Below, piece by piece: positions 16,137 through 24,822 of a stretch of DNA of 47,174 nt (the stretch's first letter is position 1; each line of letters starts with the position of its first letter). This stretch comes from Pelolinea sp. GTDB lineage: Bacteria; Chloroflexota; Anaerolineae; Anaerolineales; Anaerolineaceae. The notes under the pieces were generated by a model that made no database searches, was not told the origin of the DNA, and saw nothing but the letters and a program-made list of their open reading frames with translations. The DNA is taken from positions 1 to 47,174 of the forward strand of contig JAUYCC010000079.1 in assembly GCA_030692365.1 (NCBI GenBank). The letters run 5' to 3'. Both the position numbers and the translations under genes were made by a program.

Positions 16137-17273
16137 TTATTCTAATAGTCTTTTGAGTTTCTCCAAAGTGGTGCGGGCGCGATTTTTCCAGGTGTACTTT
16201 TCCGCGCTTTCTTTGGCGCGGACACCCATTTGTGTGCGCTTTTCAGGGTTGCCCTGAAGCGCCTTAATAGCCTTTGCCCAATCCGGCGCGTTTTCCGGAT
16301 CGCAGAAAATGGCAGTGTTCTCAGTGAGGATTTCATGAAAAACCGGGATCTCGCTGGCGATGATGGGACTGCCGGACGCCAGGTAATCAAACATTTTCAT
16401 CGGGTTGATAACGCGGGCAATTTCGCCGCCGCTGGAGCCGGAAATTTTCTTGCCATAGGGCATAACCAGAATATCCGCCGCTGCCTGGTAAAGTGGCAGG
16501 CAGCTGTTGGGGATGAAGCCGGTGATGGCCACGTTGCGGATGGACTGCGCCGCCAAAGCTTGCTTCCAGGGAGCAATGTCTTCCTGCCTGCCGCCCACCC
16601 ACAGAAAATTGACTTCCGGGAGCAGGCGCGCAATCTCTGTAAGCAATTCCATCCCGCGTCCGGGGTAAAAATGGCCGGAATACCCCACCGTGAAACCTTC
16701 CTTCAAGCCCAATTGTTTTCTGGCTTCCGCGGACTGGGGCAGGTCTGAATACCTTTCAGTTTCTGTGCCGTTGGGCGCAATTTGCAATTGGTTGGCAGAA
16801 AAATGTATATTAAAGCGTTCTTCAATTCCCTCAGCCAAAGCCTTTGTTGTGCACAGGGTCAAATTTTTGCCTTTGAAACGCTTGTAAATTCTGAAAAGCA
16901 TGGGACCGTTGCGCCCCATCGGAAAATCATGAAATTCCATCACGGTTGCCTTGCCGCACAGTCGGCCAAACACCGCCGCCTGCAGTGCCCAGGTGTACAC
17001 CACATCCGCGTCCCAGCGTGCGGCCTCGCTAACTGCTTTCAATGAAAAATCGTATTGCTTGAACCGAGGAGAAAAAGGCAGCCAGATGACATCAAATCCG
17101 GTACTCAGTCCATACACGTCCGCGATGGTCGCCCAATCCGACCTTTCAAACTCCGGCACCCACAGGCGCACATCCTGCCCGGATTGTTTAAGCGCGTGAA
17201 CCACTTTCATCACCTGAATGCTGTTAGCGCTTTTTGAGGGCACTATCGAGGTGGAGATGCAGGCGATTTTCAT
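16137..17273 (-). CDS. Glycosyltransferase family 4
   Basis: A GT-B glycosyltransferase of 378 residues. The N-terminus is MKIACISTSIVPSKSANSIQ. The donor domain contains 'GFTVGYSGHFYPGRGMELL', 'VAITGFIPNSCLPLYQAADI' and 'MKMFDYLASGSPIIASE'. I chose ATG 17273 because it overlaps the upstream flippase stop as ATGA, the usual coupled arrangement here. An upstream in-frame start at 17324 would overlap the flippase by 55 bases. The sugar specificity is unknown. Confidence 0.88.
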   Translation of the reverse strand: MKIACISTSIVPSKSANSIQVMKVVHALKQSGQDVRLWVPEFERSDWATIADVYGLSTGFDVIWLPFSPRFKQYDFSLKAVSEAARWDADVVYTWALQAAVFGRLCGKATVMEFHDFPMGRNGPMLFRIYKRFKGKNLTLCTTKALAEGIEERFNIHFSANQLQIAPNGTETERYSDLPQSAEARKQLGLKEGFTVGYSGHFYPGRGMELLTEIARLLPEVNFLWVGGRQEDIAPWKQALAAQSIRNVAITGFIPNSCLPLYQAAADILVMPYGKKISGSSGGEIARVINPMKMFDYLASGSPIIASEIPVFHEILTENTAIFCDPENAPDWAKAIKALQGNPEKRTQMGVRAKESAEKYTWKNRARTTLEKLKRLLE

Positions 17274-18622
17274 GCAGCGATACTCTCCTGAGGTATCGCT
17301 TCCATTTTCTTCACTTCCTGCCATCCTCTCAGGATGATCCAGGATTCGGATATGATGATGAATAAGGAAAGCAGAATGGCTTCTAAGTTCAATCCGAGCT
17401 TAGGGACAAGCAGTATGGCAAGCGCGACCTTGGCGCTGCCGCACCACAGGTTGATGCGGTAAGGCACCATGGGCAAACCCAAAGAGAGCAGAAGCGGGCG
17501 ATTCCAGAAGAAGATGTTGGCAAAACCCAACCCCGCCAGGAAAAGTAGCATAGGTATATACGCCGGCTGGAAATCCGCGCCATAAATGCCCAATAGCCAG
17601 CGCCCGAAGAGCGCCAGCCCGACCGCGGTGATGCCCGTCCAACCGCCCGAGATGAGCGTGACGCGCTTCAACAGCCGGCGCAGCAGCGGCCAGTCTTTCC
17701 TGGTGACCGCGGCGTTGATCTCTGGATAGGTTGTTGAGATAAAGGGCGTAATGGGGATCTGGACCAGATTGATGAATGCCAGCGCTGTTTTGGCGTAGCC
17801 GACCTCAACCGGTGAAAGGAACCAGGCGATCCATAGCGCTTCGTTATCGCGCACCAGCATAATGATGGTGCTGCTGATATTGGTACTGAAGGCGAATCCA
17901 AACAGTTCCTTGAAGGGCGGCAGCTTGTCAAATGAAGTTCGCAGCCAGCCGCTGCCAAAAGCTTTTTGCATCTCGCGCCAGCCCAAAGCGGCGGTTCCAA
18001 GTCCGAGTACAAATTTACCCACCAGATAAGCGGCCATCACTTCCATCAAGCCTTTTTTGGTAATGAAAGCCCACACAACAATGGAGGCTGTCATCACGCT
18101 GCTGGCCAGGTTGACCACTGCCTGATTCTTGAACTTGTTCCTGACCTGCAAAACCCCTGTAGAAGTTTCGGTGGCGAAATTCGCCAGCACCATGCTGCCG
18201 TACAGGACAAAGAGATTGGTGGTGGCAGCGTCATCCGCCAGTTTTGCAGCTGCGAAAGGCGCCAGAAAGATAATAACGATGAAGGATAAAATCGCGCTGA
18301 TGGTTTCACCCAACACAGCTGCTTTTATTACCGCCGCGGCCCGTTCGGGTTTATCCTGAAGGGTGGCTTCGCCAAAATACTTGACCACCAGTTCATTCAT
18401 GCGGAAGGAGAACAGGCGGTTGAGCATGGAGGCGAATGCGGTGATGGTGCCGATCACGCCAAACCCGGCTACCCCCAGCAGCCGGCCGGCCAAAATGCTC
18501 TGCATCATGCTCAGCCCCATGCTGATCACGTTGCTGCTTAATAAATAGCTGGTGTTTTTGACGACCTTTTGAAGCAGTTTATCGTTTTTAAAGATGTTCC
18601 ACAGGGAGGAAAGAAATTTCAT
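17270..18622 (-). CDS. Oligosaccharide flippase, Wzx/MATE-like
   Basis: A 450-residue membrane protein with about 12-14 helices, of the polysaccharide transport (MOP) superfamily. The N-terminal region 'NTSYLLSSNVISMGLSMMQS' followed by 'ILAGRLLGVAGFGVIG' is typical of Wzx-like flippases. The protein is predicted to turn lipid-linked oligosaccharides across the cytoplasmic membrane. It overlaps the epimerase gene upstream and the GT4 gene downstream by 4 bases each, so it is translationally coupled within the operon. Confidence 0.92.
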   Translation of the reverse strand: MKFLSSLWNIFKNDKLLQKVVKNTSYLLSSNVISMGLSMMQSILAGRLLGVAGFGVIGTITAFASMLNRLFSFRMNELVVKYFGEATLQDKPERAAAVIKAAVLGETISAILSFIVIIFLAPFAAAKLADDAATTNLFVLYGSMVLANFATETSTGVLQVRNKFKNQAVVNLASSVMTASIVVWAFITKKGLMEVMAAYLVGKFVLGLGTAALGWREMQKAFGSGWLRTSFDKLPPFKELFGFAFSTNISSTIIMLVRDNEALWIAWFLSPVEVGYAKTALAFINLVQIPITPFISTTYPEINAAVTRKDWPLLRRLLKRVTLISGGWTGITAVGLALFGRWLLGIYGADFQPAYIPMLLFLAGLGFANIFFWNRPLLLSLGLPMVPYRINLWCGSAKVALAILLVPKLGLNLEAILLSLFIIISESWIILRGWQEVKKMEAIPQESIAA

Positions 18623-19596
18623 TCAGTGTCCACCTGGCTCGCCCACGCATGCTCCTGGCGGTACCAGTCAATCACCGCGCGGATACCTTCATCCAGCCCG
18701 ACACGCGGCTCCCACCCGAGCAGGCGCTTGGCTTTGCTTATGTCCGCCCAGCTGGCGGACATATCCGCTTTGTTGACAGGGAAATACCCCAGTTCGGCTT
18801 TTTTCCCTATTGCTTTCTCAAATTTAACCAGCAGGTCATTAATGCTGATGGATTCGTGGCCACCCAGGTTGATGATCTCATACCCAACAGGTTTCAGAGC
18901 GGCGATGGTGCCCCGCGCGATATCATCCAGATAAGTGAAGCCTCGCGTCTGGTTGCCATCGCCGTAGACCTGCACATCCATGCCTTCGCTGATCCATTTG
19001 GTAAAGCGGAACATAGACATACCCGGCCGCCCGGCGGGGCCGTAGACCGTGAAGTAGCGCACCACGGTAACATCCAAACCATAGAGATAATGATAGCTAT
19101 AGCACAGTGTTTCAGCGGCTTTTTTACTGGCCGCGTAGGGCTGCAGCGGGAAGCTGGATTCGGCAGTTTCGGGCGTGGGGTAAGGCGCGTTTTCGCCGTA
19201 AATGCTGGAAGTTGAGGCAATAATGAATTTACCGATTTGGCTGTGGCGGCACATCTCCAGTAAGTTCAGGGTGCCGGTCACGTTGGTATCGTAATAAGAC
19301 CATGGGTCAATCACGGAATCGCGCACACCGGCTTTGGCCGCCAGGTTAATAACCGCCGCGATATCCGGGTGGGCAGTGAATATCTTTTCAAGCGCCGGGC
19401 GGTTGCAAATACTTTCTTTATAAAAAGAAAATAGAGGGTATTTCTGAATCCTTTTCAGCCGCCATTCCTTGATGCGCAGGTCATAAACGGGATCAAAGTT
19501 ATCAATCCCGACCACTGTATGGCCGTTCTCAAGCAGAAATTCGCAGACCCTTGAAGCGATAAAACCAGCCGCACCGGTGACGAAATAACACGCCAT
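18619..19596 (-). CDS. NAD-dependent epimerase/dehydratase, UDP-sugar 4-epimerase type
   Basis: A 325-residue extended short-chain dehydrogenase. The NAD motif G-A-A-G-F-I-A is at residues 8-14. The catalytic Tyr/Lys is in 'YAASKKA', preceded by the 'STSSIYGE' Ser/Thr segment. The early 'GIDNFDPVYDLRIKEWRL' resembles UDP-glucuronate 4-epimerases. Paired with the dehydrogenase just upstream (shared base TAATG), it would convert a UDP-uronic acid or UDP-HexNAc-uronic acid between gluco and galacto forms for the glycan. The exact substrate cannot be fixed by reading. Confidence 0.9.
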   Translation of the reverse strand: MACYFVTGAAGFIASRVCEFLLENGHTVVGIDNFDPVYDLRIKEWRLKRIQKYPLFSFYKESICNRPALEKIFTAHPDIAAVINLAAKAGVRDSVIDPWSYYDTNVTGTLNLLEMCRHSQIGKFIIASTSSIYGENAPYPTPETAESSFPLQPYAASKKAAETLCYSYHYLYGLDVTVVRYFTVYGPAGRPGMSMFRFTKWISEGMDVQVYGDGNQTRGFTYLDDIARGTIAALKPVGYEIINLGGHESISINDLLVKFEKAIGKKAELGYFPVNKADMSASWADISKAKRLLGWEPRVGLDEGIRAVIDWYRQEHAWASQVDTE

Positions 19597-20912
19597 TAGA
19601 GCCTGACCACCTTTTCAATCGTCTGACCGTGAGTGCCCAGCGCGTTGCGCGTGTCCACGATCAACTTTGCTTCTTTTAATATCTTGGGGTAATTGTAAGA
19701 TGAATGGTTGGTGACGATCACCACACAGTCCGCCGTCCGCACCGCAGCGTCCAGGTCCTTGACGCTTTCCATGCGTACCTCTTCATGGTTTAACGAGGGG
19801 ATGAACGGATCATGGTAGCTCACCTCCGCGCCCTTTTCACCCAACAGGTGGATGATATCCAGCGATGGAGATTCGCGCAGGTCGTCAATATCGGCTTTAT
19901 AAGCCGCGCCCAGCACCAGCACAGACGCGCCGTTAAGCGGTTTCTTGTGTTTGTTTAAGGCATCCTGTATCTTGCTGACCGTAAAACGTGGCATGGCGGT
20001 GTTAATTTCTGATGCCAGCTCGATAAAGCGCGCGGAATAATTGAGCGTTTTCAGCTTCCAGGATAGATAAAGCGGGTCAATGGGGATGCAGTGACCGCCC
20101 AGCCCCGGCCCGGGCATGAATTTCATAAATCCGAAGGGTTTGGTCGCGGCTGCTTCAATCACTTCCCAGATGTCCACTCCCAGCCGGTCGCACATGATGG
20201 CCATTTCATTGACCATGCCGATGTTAATCATGCGGAAGGTATTTTCCAGCAGCTTGGCCATTTCGGCCACTTCGGCGGAAGACACCGGCACGACTCTTTG
20301 CAGGGATTGCTGGTACCAGGTTTTAGCTACTTCCAGGCAGGCCGGGGTGATGCCACCGATGACCTTGGGCGTATTGATGGTGGTCCAGTCTGTGCGACCG
20401 GGGTCTACCCGTTCAGGGGAAAACGCCAAGAAGAAGTCTTTGCCCACTTCCAGCCCGCTTTTCTCGCATAGCTTGGCCAGGATCAGTTCGCGAGTGGTGC
20501 CGGGGTAGGTGGTGGATTCCAGCACGATAACCATTCCGGGATGCAGATACTGCTGCAGCGAATCGGCCACAGAAAGGATATAGGAAAGGTCCGGGTCGCC
20601 TGTTTTTCTGAGAGGTGTCGGCACGCAGATACTGACTGCGTCAATTTCTTTTAATGCAGAAAAATCAGTGGTTGCGGAAAGACTGCCGGAATCCACCAGT
20701 TTTTTAACCTGCGCGTCGCTGATATCCAGCACATAGCTTTTGCCCTGGTTGATAGCATCCACTTTTTCCTGGATCGGGTCAATGCCGGTGACCTTGAATC
20801 CGCTTTCAGCGAAAACCACAGCCAGCGGCAGGCCGACGTAACCTAATCCGAGCACAGCTACGTGGGCTTCTTTTTTCTGCAGTTTAGTGATCAGTTCTTT
20901 TGCATTGTCCAT
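19596..20912 (-). CDS. Nucleotide-sugar dehydrogenase, WbpA/WecC-like
   Basis: A 438-residue UDP-sugar 6-dehydrogenase that oxidises C6 of a UDP-hexose or UDP-HexNAc to the uronic acid with two NAD+. The NAD motif is 'VLGLGYVGLPLA'. 'FSPERVDPGRTDW' is the form seen in UDP-HexNAc dehydrogenases. The catalytic Cys is in 'GPGLGGHCIPIDP', and 'AYKADIDDLRESPSLDII' is the C-terminal signature. It starts 14 bases downstream of the UDG gene and overlaps the epimerase. The product would give an acidic surface polysaccharide. Confidence 0.93.
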   Translation of the reverse strand: MDNAKELITKLQKKEAHVAVLGLGYVGLPLAVVFAESGFKVTGIDPIQEKVDAINQGKSYVLDISDAQVKKLVDSGSLSATTDFSALKEIDAVSICVPTPLRKTGDPDLSYILSVADSLQQYLHPGMVIVLESTTYPGTTRELILAKLCEKSGLEVGKDFFLAFSPERVDPGRTDWTTINTPKVIGGITPACLEVAKTWYQQSLQRVVPVSSAEVAEMAKLLENTFRMINIGMVNEMAIMCDRLGVDIWEVIEAAATKPFGFMKFMPGPGLGGHCIPIDPLYLSWKLKTLNYSARFIELASEINTAMPRFTVSKIQDALNKHKKPLNGASVLVLGAAYKADIDDLRESPSLDIIHLLGEKGAEVSYHDPFIPSLNHEEVRMESVKDLDAAVRTADCVVIVTNHSSYNYPKILKEAKLIVDTRNALGTHGQTIEKVVRL

Positions 20913-20926
20913 TTCTCACATTTTCT

Positions 20927-21568
20927 TTAGAAGAAACTTAATTGCGTGGCATCTTCCTGACGATCCTCAGATGCAGGCTCAGATTCAGCCTGTTGCCTGT
21001 CTCTCTCACTGCGCGCTTTTTCGATAAATCCTGGCAGGAGCGCGAAATCACTCATGATATCCGCTTTCAGATTAGGCTGGTGCAGCCCGGCAGCCGGATG
21101 GTACATGGCCACAATCAGGCGCCCGTCCATCCAGGAAGCCCGGCCATGGATGGCGCTGATCTTGGCTGTTTGGAAATAGCGCGCCATCGAAAACCGCCCT
21201 AAAGTCAGAATAATCAACGGATTGATCGCTTCAATCTGGCGTTCAAGATAACCGGCGCAGGCAGCCAGTTCAACGTCCTGCGGGTCGCGGTTGCCCGGTG
21301 GGCGACATTTGACTACATTGGTAATGAACACATCTTCGCGATTTAAGCCGCCGTTTTTAAGCAATTCATTTAAGAACTTACCAGCCTGGCCAACAAAAGG
21401 CCTGCCCTGCTCGTTTTCATAAAACCCAGGGCCTTCGCCGATCAGCATGATCTCCGCGTTGGACGGGCCTTCTCCGGGAACCGCGTTCTTGCGCGTACCC
21501 GCCAGGCCGCATTTTTTGCACTGACTGATCTCCTGCGCGATTTCCATTAAAGTGTGTTCTGATTCCAC
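20927..21568 (-). CDS. Type-4 uracil-DNA glycosylase (Fe-S)
   Basis: Removes uracil from DNA to start base-excision repair. It has 213 residues, with the family-4 core 'MLIGEGPGFYENEQGRPFVGQAG' and the second motif 'MYHPAAGL'. Cluster-binding cysteines are visible in 'CKKCG' near the N-terminus and in 'VVKCRPPGNRDP' and 'ELAACAGY', fitting a 4Fe-4S protein. The C-terminal tail is Glu/Gln/Asp-rich. It sits within the long minus-strand run between tsaB (33 bases upstream) and the sugar dehydrogenase. Confidence 0.95.
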   Translation of the reverse strand: MESEHTLMEIAQEISQCKKCGLAGTRKNAVPGEGPSNAEIMLIGEGPGFYENEQGRPFVGQAGKFLNELLKNGGLNREDVFITNVVKCRPPGNRDPQDVELAACAGYLERQIEAINPLIILTLGRFSMARYFQTAKISAIHGRASWMDGRLIVAMYHPAAGLHQPNLKADIMSDFALLPGFIEKARSERDRQQAESEPASEDRQEDATQLSFF

Positions 21569-21601
21569 GGTTTTCCTTTCGGATTGATATGATACCCGAA
21601 T

Positions 21602-22270
21602 TTAAAGGGCAGGACCGCCGAGCGTGTGCACATAAATCGGCGCCAGTGAAATGGGATCATCCACTTCATTGGCAGCCAGACGTGTCCAGGCAATCATTGC
21701 CAGATGAGCGGGGCGCCGCATGTTGGCGGCCGGGTTGGCTACCAGCGCGTTGCGCCAGCGGCGTTCAAGCGTCCTGCGATCCTCCGCGTCAATCTCGCCG
21801 CAGATAATGGTCGGTGAGGTGATGCGCTCTTCCAGTTCTTTGGGAGTTAGTGTAAGCAGTTCCCCTGCGACTTCCCAGGTTTTACCATTTGAGCGGTATT
21901 CCCGGGCAGCGAAACGACCGCGCCCGACCTTCAAAATGCAAAACATAGGCAGATCCTGAACTGGCTGGCCATAGGCAGAAATATCCAGAGAAGGAACCCC
22001 GATGACCGGGATATGCAGCGACAGCGCCAGACCTTTGGCGACGGCCAGCCCGATGCGCATGCTGGTGAATGACCCGGGGCCCAGCGCCACCGCGATGGCT
22101 TTCAATGCAGTGATTTCAAGCCCGGTTTCCTTAAATATATTCTGAATTGAAGGTACCAGTTCCACCGTGTGCCGGCGGTTGGTACGCCAGACTTTTTCGT
22201 AAAGAATCTGGCTGCCGTCATAAAGCGCCAATCCCATCCATTGGGTAGAAGAATCAATTGCAAGAATCAT
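21602..22270 (-). CDS. tsaB: tRNA N6-threonylcarbamoyladenosine biosynthesis protein TsaB
   Basis: A 222-residue ASKHA-fold partner of TsaD in t6A tRNA modification at position 37. The N-terminal 'MILAIDSSTQWMGLALYDG' and the 'VALGPGSFTSMRIGLAVAKGLA' segment are diagnostic of TsaB (YeaZ). It overlaps tsaE by one base (TAATG type), the conserved tsaE-tsaB pairing. tsaD is not in the window. The C-terminal part is more divergent than usual but of normal length. Confidence 0.95.
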   Translation of the reverse strand: MILAIDSSTQWMGLALYDGSQILYEKVWRTNRRHTVELVPSIQNIFKETGLEITALKAIAVALGPGSFTSMRIGLAVAKGLALSLHIPVIGVPSLDISAYGQPVQDLPMFCILKVGRGRFAAREYRSNGKTWEVAGELLTLTPKELEERITSPTIICGEIDAEDRRTLERRWRNALVANPAANMRRPAHLAMIAWTRLAANEVDDPISLAPIYVHTLGGPAL

Positions 22271-22767
22271 TAGAAACTCATTACCATGCCACTTTTAAGG
22301 TTGTCAAGCAGTTTGCCGTAGCGTTTCCCGGTGAAACTAAAAACCATCCTGCGATGCTCATCGGATATCCAGGACATGGAAATAGTCAGGCATTCGTCCG
22401 GCAGCGCCGCTTTGATGCGGTCAGCCCATTCCACCAGCAAAGGGCCTTCAGTGATCATGCGCTCAAGGTCCAAATCTTCCGCTTCCAGCGAGTTCTCCAG
22501 TCTGTAAGCATCCAGGTGGTTCATTTCCACCCCGTCCGGCCGGCGGTAATTGTTAACCAGCACAAAGGTTGGACTGGTGGCGATGTCGCTGGTGCCCCAG
22601 CCTTTGGCGATGCCCTGCACCAGGGTGGTTTTGCCCGCGCCCAGCTCGCCATTCAGGCAGACAATATCCGCGGGGCGCAGCAGTTCGCCCAGGCGCATCC
22701 CGATGCGGCGCGTCTGGTTGGGACTGCGGCTGAAAAATTCAAAGGTGTTCGCGTCCAGAATAGGCAT
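22270..22767 (-). CDS. tsaE: tRNA threonylcarbamoyladenosine biosynthesis ATPase TsaE
   Basis: A 165-residue ATPase of the TsaBDE complex. The Walker A motif is in 'GELGAGKTTLVQGIAKGWG' (residues 40 onward), and the following 'SPTFVLVNNYRRPDG..MNHLDAYRL' is the TsaE signature. It powers resetting of TsaD during t6A synthesis. It lies 11 bases downstream of the lipid glycosyltransferase gene and overlaps tsaB. Confidence 0.95.
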   Translation of the reverse strand: MPILDANTFEFFSRSPNQTRRIGMRLGELLRPADIVCLNGELGAGKTTLVQGIAKGWGTSDIATSPTFVLVNNYRRPDGVEMNHLDAYRLENSLEAEDLDLERMITEGPLLVEWADRIKAALPDECLTISMSWISDEHRRMVFSFTGKRYGKLLDNLKSGMVMSF

Positions 22768-22778
22768 ATGAACCTATT

Positions 22779-23927
22779 TTATCTGTTATGCACATCAAGG
22801 CGGCTGGCAATTTCCCGCGCGATCTCGCGCGAGGCGTTGGGTCGCGCCAGGCGTTTGGCATTATCCACCGCTTCCTGCCGTTTGGATGGATTCTCAAGCC
22901 AGTATTTGAGGGTCTCGATGATGTCGTCAATTTCAGGCGCCCACACACCGGCGCCTTCATCGATCACATAAGATACGTTGCCTTCCTCCTGGCCCGAAAT
23001 GCGGTGGTAGAGAATGATGGGCAGCCCCGCGATGAGCGCTTCGCTGATGGTGCCGGGCCCGGCTTTGGTCAGCAGGAAATCAGCTGCCCGCATAAAATCG
23101 GGCATGTCTTTCACAAACCCGTAGATATGGACAGGGATGGACCACTTTACGTTTTCTAGCTTTTTTTTCAGTTTTTTATTCCGGCCGGTGATTACCACCA
23201 GCGCAACGTCCAGATTGGTGTCGTTAATCTCCCTTGATATTTCCTCCAGCGGACCCATACCCTCTCCGCCGCCCACTAAAAGGATGACAACCTTATCATG
23301 CGGCCAGCCGAGTTTATCCCTGATGTTCTTTTTTTCACCGACCAGTTTGCAGAAGCGGTCCGCCACCGGCAGCCCGATGATTTTCAATTGGTCGGGTTTG
23401 ACATTGGCGCGGATGGCTTTGCGCACGGCCTGCTGGGTGGGGATAATGATCTGGCTGGCCTCATTGGCGAACCAGGCGGCATGCGTGGACACCAGGTCGG
23501 TGACCACGATGAGATATGGTTTATTAATTTCCCTGCGGCGCATGGCGCGCAGCAGCGGGATGTTAATCAGCGGATGCACCGAGACAAACATGTCGCAGGG
23601 GTGCTCCCGAAGCAGCTTATAAAGGAAGAGCCGGATATAAGGCCAGAACATGGAATATATGACGCGCATGCGGTCAGGATCATCGCTCTGGTCGAAGGAA
23701 AACTTCCACAACGTATCCATTTTTGACCAGGTTGGGTAAACAGGGCCTGCGAGGTTAAGCGGCGGCGGGGAATAATTCAGAAAGAAATCCACCATTTCAT
23801 AGGTGAACTTGTGGGGATACTCAAGGTCCAGCGCTTCGGTAATAGCTTCCGCAGCGCTGCGGTGGCCGCCGCCGGTATCCGAGAATAAAAATACGATATG
23901 TGGTTTTTTAGCTGAAGATTTGTCCAT
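22779..23927 (-). CDS. MGDG synthase-like glycolipid glycosyltransferase
   Basis: A 382-residue GT28-type GT-B enzyme. The N-terminal MGDG-synthase domain is clear: 'IVFLFSDTGGGHRSAAEAI', followed by 'FLYKLLREHPCDMFVSVHPL'. The donor half has 'VVILLVGGGEGMGPLEEIS', 'VHIYGFVKDMPDFMRAADFL' and 'KAGPGTISEALIAGLPII', the MurG-like nucleotide-sugar site. It is predicted to glycosylate diacylglycerol to make membrane glycolipids. The DUF951 gene overlaps its 5' end by 20 bases, so the two are coupled. Confidence 0.9.
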   Translation of the reverse strand: MDKSSAKKPHIVFLFSDTGGGHRSAAEAITEALDLEYPHKFTYEMVDFFLNYSPPPLNLAGPVYPTWSKMDTLWKFSFDQSDDPDRMRVIYSMFWPYIRLFLYKLLREHPCDMFVSVHPLINIPLLRAMRRREINKPYLIVVTDLVSTHAAWFANEASQIIIPTQQAVRKAIRANVKPDQLKIIGLPVADRFCKLVGEKKNIRDKLGWPHDKVVILLVGGGEGMGPLEEISREINDTNLDVALVVITGRNKKLKKKLENVKWSIPVHIYGFVKDMPDFMRAADFLLTKAGPGTISEALIAGLPIILYHRISGQEEGNVSYVIDEGAGVWAPEIDDIIETLKYWLENPSKRQEAVDNAKRLARPNASREIAREIASRLDVHNR

Positions 23928-24117
23928 CCGCTCCTTTTCCCAGGTTCTTTTTCAGGCGATTTTTGACTTCACGCCTGGTTAGCATTACCCTGTGTTTGCA
24001 GGTCATACATTCCAGGCCAATATCCGCCCCAAGGCGGGTGACTTTCCAGGTAGTCCCTCCGCATGGATGGGGTTTCTTCAGGCGCAAAATATCGTCCATA
24101 TCCAGGTTGGGGAGCAT
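23908..24117 (-). CDS. DUF951 family protein
   Basis: A 69-residue protein with the DUF951 layout: 'DILRLKKPHPCGGTTWKVTR', then 'LGADIGLECMTCKHRVMLTR', then 'VKNRLKK'. The Cys residues in 'HPCG' and 'CMTCKH' suggest a small zinc-bound beta fold. The function is unknown. In Firmicutes the family often sits near genes for chromosome or translation maintenance. It overlaps the glycosyltransferase gene by 20 bases and heads the long minus-strand run. Confidence 0.85.
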   Translation of the reverse strand: MLPNLDMDDILRLKKPHPCGGTTWKVTRLGADIGLECMTCKHRVMLTRREVKNRLKKNLGKGADGQIFS

Positions 24118-24171
24118 GGCAAAATTATATCGTATGTTGAAAACCGTCTCTTTTAAGATTATAGTTAACCC

Positions 24172-24822
24172 ATGCTGAAAAATTCACCCGTGGAACTCAT
24201 CGCAGGGGTTATCACGCTGCTGGTCGCGTTCACTTTCCATGAATTCGCGCACGCCTGGACAGCCACGCGCTTCGGTGATGATACCCCCCGCCTTTACGGA
24301 CGCCTGACGCTGAACCCGCTCAGCCATCTGGATATGATGGGCAGCCTGATGCTGCTCTTCACCGGTTTCGGCTGGGCTAAACCGGTGCCTATCAACCCGC
24401 GCCGTATCCAGCAGCATTCACGCGCGGCCCTGATGCTGGTGGCGCTTTCAGGTCCTGCCGCTAATTTCATCCTGGCTCTTCTGGCGTCCATCCCGTTGAG
24501 ATTTGGCTGGGTGGTTTCCAGCGCGCCCCTCGTGGATTTTTTCCCGACGCCCTACCAATTCCTTATCTATTTCCTTCTCACAAATCTCGGTTTGATGCTC
24601 TTCAACCTCATCCCCCTGCCGCCGCTCGATGGCGATGAGGTGCTCTCCTTTTTCCTTCCGCCCGCCATGCAGAGGTCTTGGGATAATGTCCGCCCATATG
24701 GTCCCTACATCCTGCTGGCATTGCTGATCCTGGGGCCAATGGTTGGTTTAAGCTTGATCGATAAGGTGTTGCGGCCGGCAATTATTACTCTGGCTCAGAT
24801 TTTATTGGGAGGTTTTTTATGA
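24172..24822 (+). CDS. Site-2 protease family M50 metalloprotease
   Basis: A 216-residue membrane-embedded zinc protease. The HEXXH motif is HEFAH at residues 23-27, inside the first membrane helix. The third zinc ligand region is in 'LFNLIPLPPLDGDEVL', the N-P-D-G-like motif of the M50B group. About five or six helices are present, with no PDZ domain. These compact rhomboid-sized forms are widespread in bacteria, and their substrates are mostly unknown. The stop overlaps the next start as ATGA. Confidence 0.92.
   Translation: MLKNSPVELIAGVITLLVAFTFHEFAHAWTATRFGDDTPRLYGRLTLNPLSHLDMMGSLMLLFTGFGWAKPVPINPRRIQQHSRAALMLVALSGPAANFILALLASIPLRFGWVVSSAPLVDFFPTPYQFLIYFLLTNLGLMLFNLIPLPPLDGDEVLSFFLPPAMQRSWDNVRPYGPYILLALLILGPMVGLSLIDKVLRPAIITLAQILLGGFL

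Noticed and set aside
22258-22971. 237-residue plus-strand ORF
   Set aside because: It lies antisense across tsaE and the MGDG-synthase-like gene, which have clear family motifs. It is low-complexity shadow coding.
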